Assembly (NCBI GenBank): GCA_021234155.1
Contig: JAJEKV010000033.1
Coordinates: forward strand, 7,986,635-8,050,634
Direction: 5' to 3'
DNA from: Isoetes taiwanensis
Lineage: Eukaryota > Streptophyta > Lycopodiopsida > Isoetales > Isoetaceae
DNA length: 64,000 nt
Part shown: positions 1-7,764 of the stretch, piece after piece
Numbering within the stretch: the stretch's first letter is position 1
Layout: the number at the start of each line of letters is the position of its first letter
Translations under genes and position numbers: made by a program
The notes under the pieces: generated by a model
Databases searched by the model: none
Told to the model about the DNA's origin: nothing
The model's input: only the letters and a program-made list of their open reading frames with translations

Positions 1-48
1 TAACTAAAGATAGAACTTCTCATTGAAGCAAAATAGAACGGCATGGAG

Positions 49-113
49 ATCACACGACGCGAAATCCATTGATTGCTACCTAATTGCAAGCAAGGCATTT
101 CGCGTCGTGTGAT
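49..113. repeat. 65-bp palindrome with ATCACACGACG ends (copy 1)
   Basis: The first and last 17 bases are perfect inverted repeats (ATCACACGACGCGAAAT and its complement) around a 31-base middle. The same 11-12 base terminus recurs at four other places within 5 kb while the middles differ. It resembles a very short MITE or a transposase-binding palindrome of a larger element. No target-site duplication is obvious. Confidence 0.8.
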
Positions 114-229
114 ATTTTAATAAAACAGAACATACATTGGAACAACAGGATAGATAGAAGCAAAAATAGAAAAACTTTTCTTTGAAGCAAAAATAGATAG
201 ATACAACGGCTAGGGATCTTCATGATCCT

Positions 230-607
230 CTAGCTGATTTTCATGTCCTGCAGCTGAAGCCGTAAGGCTGCGTTCTCATCCTCCGCAGCTCGGAGCTTCT
301 TCTCCATATCTTCTAAGGCCTGCGAAATCATGTGAGCAGTTTCAACTGCCTCGGCCCTGCGGCTCGTCGCCTCTTGGTACATGGCGAATGTTTCCACGAG
401 CTCAACGTCTCGCCGTGCAGCAGCTCCCTCGTGAAGGCTAATCAGTCGACCGCCTCATTGTTCTCGGCGACGAGGCGGTTGTTTTCATCATGGATCTCCT
501 TGAATCTCTTCATCACCACTTTGCAAGGGTGATGTCCACGCAGCTCGGGGGCTGGGGAGTGCTATCTTGGCGTGGTCGCCTTTGCTAGAGGAAGATGATG
601 ATGCCAT
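230..607 (-). pseudogene. Small coiled-coil protein, Ser-rich N-terminus, frameshifted
   Basis: I do not recognise a named family. An ATG at 607 opens a Ser-rich N-terminus (MASSSSSSKGDHAK). A frame slip near 520-530 and an in-frame stop near 438 interrupt it. The C-terminal part reads as a heptad-rich coiled coil (EKKLRAAEDENAALRLQLQ) and ends at a TAG at 232-230. Further coiled-coil-like sequence (DENNRLVAENNEAV) lies upstream. The length would be about 125 residues. It lies between ATCACACGACG palindromes, so it is probably an accessory ORF of the same mobile element as the H3-like gene downstream in the window. A regulatory or oligomerising protein is only a guess. Confidence 0.45.
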
Positions 608-707
608 CGAGCAGAAGGTGGAAGGCGGGCCGGAAGTAGAAGATGAGCGTATAGGCGGAAGGCGTCGGAGGTCGGCGCGGACATCGGTCTTCTATTTATA
701 ACATGAG

Positions 708-735
708 TCACACGAGTTGCTTCTGCATCGTGTGA
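708..735. repeat. Short TCACACGA palindrome (copy 2)
   Basis: TCACACGA and TCGTGTGA face each other across 12 bases. It is a shortened relative of the 65-bp palindromes at 49, 2529 and 4697. Confidence 0.5.
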
Positions 736-790
736 GGAATAAATAAATTAATTGTCTTTTTCCAATAATATTTCATTTCTTGAGATAGAT

Positions 791-847
791 ATCACACGAC
801 GAAAACCTAGATATGATGAAAAATCGGTGATGTATTTCGTGATGTGA
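791..847. repeat. Degenerate ATCACACGACG palindrome (copy 3)
   Basis: The left arm ATCACACGACGAAA is exact. The right arm TTTCGTGATGTGA is a diverged complement. The 57-base length matches the family. Confidence 0.5.
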
Positions 848-1447
848 ATAAATACAAATAAAATAATTTTTATTAGGAATTTCGAAGGACAATCAGTACA
901 TAAATAATTTTACCGATACAAGTTGGAAAACATATAACTTCCAATTTCTCAAGCTTCGGCCGTCAATTTCATGCTCTTTCAATCCCCCTCACAAGACCGA
1001 TCCAACAAGGCAATGACTTCCATGTTATCGACCCCACTTTCAACCTTGGGTGAGTCAAGCCCGGCTAAAAATTTAACATATTGCTCGCCTGGCACCCGGC
1101 TTGGTCGTCAAAATATTGTAACACAACATCCCGCCCAATTGCTATCACCCTTTTCGGTGTTTGATGCCAATTGGGAATGGTTCCCAACATGCATAATGCA
1201 CGGAGGTAATAGACAAACTCTGCACCCTTTGACTGAAAGTTCTCAATAAGACGATTATCTCCCCATTAACGAATCTTGAGATATATCTTAACAATGTAGA
1301 GTCCTTCAATCAATCTTTCCCCACCCGTAATGTCGGCAAGAAAAATCATCTACTTCCCACAAATAAGAACCCTCAAGATTATCTTCTTCACATTTATCCT
1401 CATCTACCAGGGCTTATCTTTCTTGCGATTGATGAAGGGCACCAAAC

Positions 1448-2378
1448 TCAGATCCTCTGTTGCGCTTTGCACGGAGACGCTTTGGAATTCTTCTTCCGTT
1501 GGTAGATTCGCCTCATCTTGAGCAAATCGAGACTCCAAATCTCATATGCTTCTTTAAGCTTTATAGCATTGCCGGTATAATTAGATACTTCAAACATCTC
1601 TTTGTCCAAATCCTCTTCAAAATCTAGGCCTAAGTTTACCCATTCGGCCAAGGTAATGATAAGCTCGTCTTCCTAGCACACATTAAGTAACATATAGATC
1701 GTTCCTCAAGATATCACTTAGCAATAAGTATTCTTTGCCTTCCACTAAAATTGGCGTTATGTCGGACAACTTCTTTTCATCCTCATCCCCATCCTCATCA
1801 CCTTGAATCATCTCCCTCCTCCGGTTCACCCAAGGCCGGTCAAAAACTAAGCTAAAACTCCTACATTCTTGCTCTTCTTCTTGTAGATCTATCTCCATTT
1901 CTACGTCATAGTCGGCATCATCACACATAACCGACCCCTCTTGGCTTAAAGATTTCATTGTTTCGATGTATCTTCGGGTTTGGCCGAAAGCGAGAATGCA
2001 ATAACTAGCAAATGCAAACGGCAAAGAGAAATAAGATACCTTCTTAAGCACAAGGGCGCGCGGCCGGGGAGGAGCCGTTTCGCGAAACATTCTTGAAAAA
2101 CATCTTCCCCGTTTGCAAATGGGAAGCCGCTCCCTCTAGAGCTGGTTTTGGAATCCACGAGCGGGGACATCCGCAAAGGGCGTCTTGGCCCGAGACCAAG
2201 CGGTGCAGGTGAAAGCTAAAGCAACCTCGCGATAGCATCCAAGCTCGCTCTTCGTTGCCATGATGTCCAACTCCTTGCAATAGAACGGATAAATCGCGGT
2301 CGGCGCAACTTCCTCGTTGTCATGAGGGCGTATGCATACCATTCCGGGAACTTCACATAACAATCCATGGCGAAGCAA
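1448..2378 (-). pseudogene. Unrecognised coding-like relics in the H3-bearing block
   Basis: Several overlapping minus-strand reading frames have protein-like composition but break every 60-130 codons. One (2090-1683) has an acidic stretch (DVEMEIDLQEEEQE, then DEDGDEDEKK). Another (1651-1448) is charged and helical. No catalytic motif could be recognised, and I looked specifically for Ulp1-type His/Asp/Cys motifs. They probably belong to the same element as the coiled-coil and H3-like ORFs. Confidence 0.3.
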
Positions 2379-2500
2379 ACAGCGAAAACAAGAAGATGTT
2401 TAGGAGCCGGTAAGGCCCGCCATCGCTTTTGAACTCAAGTAGCCGTTGTCGATTATGAAAGGGGACACGGTACCGTTGTGGGGAGATTTGTCCGTACATT

Positions 2501-2526
2501 TTAGGGTTAGGGTTAGGGTTAGGGTT
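2501..2526 (+). repeat. Four TTAGGG telomere-type repeats
   Basis: TTAGGG is repeated four times in tandem and ends two bases before the palindrome at 2529. The unit is the six-base form, not the usual plant TTTAGGG. Confidence 0.85.
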
Positions 2527-2528
2527 GG

Positions 2529-2594
2529 ATCACACGACGCCAAGACTACTATGTGCAACAAAAAGCACAATGCTTCTTGGCTACGTCGTGTGAT
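2529..2594. repeat. 66-bp palindrome with ATCACACGACG ends (copy 4)
   Basis: The ends ATCACACGACG and CGTCGTGTGAT are perfect inverted repeats, with further pairing (CCAAG/CTTGG) inside. The loop sequence differs from the other copies. It abuts the TTAGGG array. Confidence 0.8.
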
Positions 2595-2709
2595 CCTCAC
2601 GTTATAACATTAAAAAAAAAAAATACAAAGTCTTGAAGCTAGGCTTCTAAGAAAGAAATGGACTAAGAGATTAAGCTTATAAAGCCATTGCATTAAGAAA
2701 TATTATACA

Positions 2710-3606
2710 TATGAAAAAACACAAAAGGCACTTCACGGCCTTTTTAAGGGGGTCTTTCTTCTTGTTGTATTCAGCCATAAAATTTTGACCATAGTACTTT
2801 CGGGATCCCTTATCGCGTAAGACGAGGCGCATGTTCTTGGGCATGACAGGTCACCCGCTTGGCATGTATTGCTTGCAAGCTGCGAGTCCTCGAAACAGGC
2901 CAGACACCAACCGCTTCGAAGCCATTTGAAGAGCATTTAAAGGCGGTTGCTTTGAATTATAACTGGTATGATGTATCGCACCACACTCTTTCTTGAATCT
3001 CTCTCACGAGCACGGCAAATGGGAGACGCTGAATGACCATCTCGGTGCTCTTCGATACTTCTTAATCTCGAAGGCTCTTTAATACCAGCTTAGTCTTCCG
3101 CCGGCCTCTACCCTCACCCACCCGGCATTTGGAGCACATTTGCTCGGCCGACTCTTCCGCCGCCTCCCTCACCCGGCATCTGCGGGCTGTTCCTCGGCCG
3201 ACTCTTCCGCCGTCTCCTCACATTCCCCGATCGCCTTCCCCTTTTCTCGGCGTTGGGCCTCCTCCTCGATTTGAAGGTCACGCACCTCCACGGGGAACAG
3301 GGAGGAGCGAGGAAAAGAGCAAGAAGAGGCGGCTGCCCAATAATTAATCCGGCATCATATTACGCTTCTTGGTCTCTCACATTTTCATCCTCGTCTCCGA
3401 ACCGAGTGCACCTCCCTACTTACTCCTCGAGCTGCTTCTCCCCTGATGCATCATGCGGATTTCTTTTCCGGGTCTTACATTAGGCATGGTCGGAGGAGGA
3501 GAATCTCTATCGAGAGACTTCGAGTCGAGATGAAGAAGGCGGACTAATGTAATCACCGGCCTTACACCACTGGATGGATCCTTGCGGTTTGCTTAGTTCT
3601 TGCCAT
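2710..3606 (-). pseudogene. Histone H3-like gene, diverged and frameshifted, in mobile-element context
   Basis: An ATG at 3606 opens MARTKQTAR, identical to the first nine residues of histone H3, then diverges. After about 480 bases of low-complexity charged sequence (RDLQIEEEAQRREKGKA), the histone fold appears in pieces: EIKKYRR near 3057; STEMVIQRLPFAVLVREI at 3049-2996, aligned with H3 STELLIRKLPFQRLVREI; NALQMASKRLV and FEDSQLA (H3 ALQEAAEAYLVGLFEDTNL); AIHAKRVT at 2872-2849, identical to H3; then MPKNMRL in the next frame (H3 MPKDIQL). A basic tail of ~30 residues follows where canonical H3 would end. At least four one-base frame shifts separate the pieces. It is too diverged for canonical H3 and unlike plant CENH3, which usually begins MARTKH. 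It is flanked by the palindrome family, so capture or domestication by a transposon is the best inference. Confidence 0.8.
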
Positions 3607-3728
3607 GGCTTCTCGGATGGCGCTTTATACTACTTAACACCGACAAAAATAGACAATCGCGGGAGATAAATAGTAAAAAAACAGAAGTTAAAGTAAAATA
3701 TGATGGTAACGTTTTTAAATAATTGTAT

Positions 3729-3790
3729 GCGGAACCCTAAAAAATATCGGACAAAATCACGGAACCCTAAAAAACATCGGACAAAAACAC
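3729..3790. repeat. Two-copy 30-bp tandem repeat with AACCCTAA (telobox) motif
   Basis: Two near-identical units, each CGGAACCCTAAAAAA followed by TATCGGACAAAA or CATCGGACAAAA, lie head to tail about 120 bases upstream of the H3-like ATG (minus orientation). AACCCTAA is the plant telobox motif seen in promoters of growth and histone genes, but here it may be chance. Confidence 0.55.
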
Positions 3791-3858
3791 AAATAAAAAC
3801 CGAGATTCAAAGCGCTAGCCGATAGACAATTTCTTGTTGATCGCGAACTCACTAAACT

Positions 3859-4701
3859 TTACATTTCCCTCTTGCACAGAACCAACCCTAATGCCATCAA
3901 TAAAATAATGGAAGTCGTCGGCCAATTTCCTCTGTCTCCATTAGCACTCTTAGCTCGATAATGGCCATTCGCTTCCATGGTGGCCGATAAAATGACTTCC
4001 TCCCTCTCCATACTTTCGAATATCCACCGCGACGGAGTGTCTATTATGGTCCTCAAACGGCTCCCAAAAAGTTGTGCAGCCTCTCTTTTTCTGTTTCCTT
4101 CGTTCTAGTTGACAATTAACGTATAAATATTGTTTTGGAAGAAAGTATCTGAACTTAAAGGAGGACTTAACTACGCGGACCTCTGTTAGTTGACCGGATG
4201 ATTCGTGGAATCGAACATCCCAGGTCGGAACCAAAAATAAGCCATCCACAAAATCGGCAGGGGGGAGAAAGCACATATATGTCTTCGGAGCTTTTCGAAC
4301 TTCCTGCGCCATCTGGAATATGTTAGCAAATACCTCAAACGGTGTGAAGATTTTGAAACTCATCCTCACGCCTCCGTTTTGAGCATTATTCCCGCTTGCA
4401 CCTCGTCAGCCATGCATTTCTTCATTGCAATTACATTGTTCTCATTAGTCTGTGGCTTACAAAGTTCACTTAAAGGGGGCAATTCAACCGGCCTCAAGCT
4501 CGGTTTCCTGACCTTTACGTCCATGGCATCCATACCTTGGAAAAGGACAATTCCGATGTCTATGTGATACACGACAAGTACACTACTAATACTTTTCGGC
4601 CGGAATGACATCCACGACGTCCCGATAAACATAAACCCCGCACAATAAATTTGTTTGTAAACACGTGTCAACGAAAAGAAATGAAAAGATAAGAAGATCA
4701 C
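3859..4701 (-). pseudogene. Unrecognised ORF upstream of the H3-like gene
   Basis: Minus-strand frames from 4701 to 3859 read as protein for about 280 codons, with frame slips near 4366 and 3955. Recognisable stretches such as CFLPPADFVDGLFLVPTWDV and VAVDIRKYGEGGSHF look like real folded sequence, but I cannot place them in a family. It shares strand and spacing with the H3-like gene and is bounded upstream by the palindrome at 4697, so it is probably part of the same element. Confidence 0.35.
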
Positions 4702-4760
4702 ACGACGCCAAACTATCTCTACGCAGCTAGTAGGCTGAAAGCTAACCGGCGTCGTGTGAT
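4697..4760. repeat. 64-bp palindrome with ATCACACGACG ends (copy 5)
   Basis: ATCACACGACGCC and its complement bracket a 38-base loop. With an extra G and C outside, the arms pair over 14 bases. It lies exactly between two coding-like segments on the minus strand. Confidence 0.8.
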
Positions 4761-4762
4761 CC

Positions 4763-5161
4763 GTTTAAGGTGGTTACCATTTAAGGGCAATTTTGGGAAG
4801 CTGTTTTTGGTGGAGATTAGCTCTTTGGCCATATCAGAAGGGGTATATGCATGTCGTATTGTTATACTTTCCACTTTTCGGCCGCTAGAATTCAACTTGA
4901 ACTCTTTTATCCTACCTATCCAATGTGTCCGCACGTCTGATCGCTTTTGTCGCTAACTCTATGCTCGCCCTGGTTGATGGCGACATACTCACCTGAACCT
5001 ATTGAGACAAAACCTCCCACTTCTTGACCTTGGGAGTTCTGTAAATGGGGCAAGAACACGTAAATTACGGGAGACATGGATTGCGGATGAGGAGGAAGGC
5101 GGAGAGGATGCACGAGGCGCCGGAGTGACAAGATCTGAAGTTTGGCGCCAAAATTTGACAA
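4763..5161 (-). pseudogene. ORF with possible BAH-like segment
   Basis: Two overlapping minus frames join near 4925. The join reads GEYVAINQGEHRV, a short linker, then IGRIKEFKLNSSGRK and ITIRHAYTPSDMAKEL. The order (G-x-x-V-x-I, then IGRI-x-EF, then R-x-x-Y-x-P-x-D) resembles the core of BAH chromatin-binding domains. The similarity is short and could be chance. If correct, this element would carry a histone-like protein and a chromatin reader side by side. Confidence 0.25.
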
Positions 5162-5798
5162 GGGAGTTGGTGACCCTGACAGTAGGCGGTCAAAGTCACC
5201 ATTATTTTGGGCGGCGAAGCGACTCCCGAAAAATACGGGCCATTAAAATGGTTGCAATAAAAGCGCAGGCATCCCCTATGAAAATACGCCATGTGGATGC
5301 CAAGTAAGCCTGCTCATCCTTCTACCTGCCAAGTAATACTGACTTTCGTAAAAAAGGCGCAAACCTGATTGGTCCTGGCGAATCTGACGTGGAAATCTTT
5401 AGCCCAAGATAAGGGCCATTTTCAGACCCCAAATCCGCCCTAATGTGATTGTTTTCACTGCAAAACATCCACATTCTTTGAGTTTGATGCCAAGTATACT
5501 AGATCATGGATGGCGAAGCATATTCAAACTGCACATGCTTTTTTCTAGAACATGACATTCTATATATCTGGACCACTCTAAGAAGAAGAAAGTAACAGAA
5601 TAAGAAGAAGACAAGAAGAAGGTATGGAGAGATTTTAAAGCAATCAATACTGCAGATACAAGATACAGCCAAGTTGCATGTGGGGAAGCGTTATGCCCTC
5701 AAATCTGGTTCCTAGGCATTTTTCTACATGATTACACCATGTGATCCTAAACCAGTTAATTTTAAAAGCACCCACCAAAAGCTACTTGTACCAACTAC

Positions 5799-5916
5799 CG
5801 ATTCAACATATCTGCTGTACCGCTTCCCTGGAATGGCTTCATGCAGCTGGATGAGAAGCCCAAAGGTATACGTTTGCCAGCAAAATGCAATGGCCAGAGA
5901 CAAGAGACCCCAAAAC
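5799..5916 (-). pseudogene. Orphan exon of an LHT/AATL1-type amino-acid transporter
   Basis: The 118-base segment has an AG acceptor before 5916 and a GT donor after 5799. It encodes GLLSLAIAFCWQTYTFGLL followed by IQLHEAIPGKRYSRYVES. This is the second transmembrane segment and the LHEA-PG-RYSRY loop typical of plant lysine/histidine-transporter-like permeases (amino acid/auxin permease family). No flanking exons could be found within a few kb on either side. It is therefore either a captured gene fragment or part of a gene with very large introns. The frame is open and the splice sites are intact. Confidence 0.65.
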
Positions 5917-5919
5917 CTG

Positions 5920-7420
5920 CGATTTACAAAACTCCACATATTAGGCATGCTAAACGGCCTATCAAATCAAGCAGAATAGGTTGCACCTGGACACCCGAAT
6001 CTTGATCAGAGAAAGAACATCTATCATCTAAGCACAAATGGCCGCTCTAGAACTCAAATCCTTGCCATAGAGTATGCGGATCATAATACAAAAGAGCCCC
6101 TCCTTTTAAACACAGACAAAACGATGGCACTGTCTGGCCTGCAGGCTACTCCGTTCAAGACCATAGTCATCCAGCAAGCTTTTTGACAAAGACACAGGCC
6201 ATAGAAGCAATATCTCGTATCTTCCCTATTAGTCACGTCTGATCTGCTCTGCTGCACCGATGGAAACCAGGTATGAAAGTGCAGTAAAATCAAAGAGTTT
6301 AATCGGTGGAAAAATGGAGCAAAAGGGGACTTTTGGGGGACCAAAAGGGAAGAAAAATGGGCAGGAATGGGGCCGCCGCTGCAATCCAACATGCCAAATC
6401 GGAGGAAAAAAGAAAAGACCCTGAAAAAAGAGGTTCGAAGATCTCTCTGCCTGATGGCCGGAGCACGACTGCAAGCATCTGGGGGCGGGATTCCGAAGCA
6501 ATAGGCATCCAAAAAATAAAAAATAGCCATGCCATGAAGCTAGCATAGCCAAGTTCAGGACAGCAAAGGAACAGTAGAACACAATGTGCTAGGGCCACGC
6601 CGAAAGCTCTTCGGCAGAGCTTCAGAGGAGGCTTGAAAAAAAAAAAGGGGAAGTTACTCCGTGACCCTTTCCATCTCCATGCCCATTTTTGGCAGATTTT
6701 CTAATTTCCCTGGCCTTAGATTTGCAAAAGCCAAGATCTGATGGTGCAAAATAAGGCACATCAGATTTTGATGACATGGAAATTACACGTGGATAGGCTA
6801 GAATTGCAAGAAAGGTTGTAGGCCCGGTAGGGCTGGTGTGCTAAAAAAGAAAAAAAAAAAAAGAAACACAGAAGTATAAAAGGACAAAAAGCTCAAGTTA
6901 AAGCATGTGAAATAGCAGTAGTCGTATTTCTTTTTTTGCTTTAAATAGATTAGCTTCAATCTTGAAAGGTCTAGAATGTATTATGCATCTACAAGAGTGT
7001 GTTGTTGTGCTAGCTCAAGAATAATGAAGAACATATAGGTGGTAGCAAGTACAAGGTATCAAACTTGAGTTTTCGATGCTAAAGTCATTAATTCCATGCA
7101 AGAGCGTCAGCCACATCATCCCCACACTCCATACTCACTCACATGCCATTGTTTCACTCATTCATTCATTCATAGTGTGCTGCTGCCATTTCTGCTATAA
7201 TAGTTGCCTATTCTACTAATGTATGCTTGGACATGTGCAGATCCACCTAAAACACGCACATCACGTGTTAATTTACTCAAAGTTGCCCAAAATCCATGCA
7301 AGCCTATTCTTTCTTCCCAACCACCTACATCTAGTTGTCATCACAATTCCACATGGCAACTCCACTGTGCTAGCTTTGTATACATTTGTCATGCAGGTTC
7401 ACCATATATATATACAAGAA
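5920..7420. other. Intergenic, no gene recognised
   Basis: Only short frames without recognisable motifs are present, including a 149-codon minus frame at 6530-6081 that I could not relate to any family. There are A-rich runs at 6637 and 6846. No RNA gene is seen. Confidence 0.5.
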
Positions 7421-7463
7421 TTTAGCGCTGGCGGAGCCAGCGCCGTTTTTATAGTGGGAGTTG

Positions 7464-7650
7464 GGTATAGATATGAGTTTGAGGGCATTGTCTTTTTTTT
7501 TCAAATTTTTATTGCACCTCTGGGAGTCGAACCCAGGGCAACGTTTTTTTCGTTGTGACAGCTGGATATAGATAGCAGTTTGGGGGCGGCATGCCTTTTT
7601 TTTTAAGTTTTTGTTGCACCCCTGGGAATTGAACCCAGATATGACCAATG
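7464..7650 (-). repeat. Tandem pair of tRNA T-arm-like units
   Basis: Two ~95-base units each contain a T-rich run, then on the minus strand a T-arm with pol III B-box consensus (GGTTCGACTCC in the first, GGTTCAATTCC in the second) flanked by pairing CTGGG/CCCAG, then a GGTGCA-like acceptor end. D and anticodon arms are absent, so these are not tRNA genes. They look like SINE-type or tRNA-tail remnants inside the Helitron 3' region. Confidence 0.55.
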
Positions 7651-7764
7651 GTGCAGGGACGACAGTGTAGAGGGAGCATCGATATTCTAAGATGTCGGTG
7701 CTCCGCCTACATCGTCGGCGTGGATGGATTTTTTTTTTTTTTTTTTTTGGGATACGCACCTGAT

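Noticed and set aside
2501-2526. True chromosome end
   Set aside because: Only four units, in the middle of continuous sequence, and not the common plant repeat.
2710-3606. Centromeric histone CENH3
   Set aside because: The N-terminus is the canonical H3 MARTKQTAR rather than MARTKH-type, and the fold keeps AIHAKRVT; CENH3-specific loop residues are not visible.
6081-6530. 149-codon minus ORF
   Set aside because: Overlaps several other frames of similar length in A/T- and C-rich low-complexity sequence; no family resemblance.
7464-7650. Possible tRNA genes on the minus strand
   Set aside because: Only T-arm and acceptor-like ends are present; no D arm, anticodon arm or paired 5' acceptor at the right distance.
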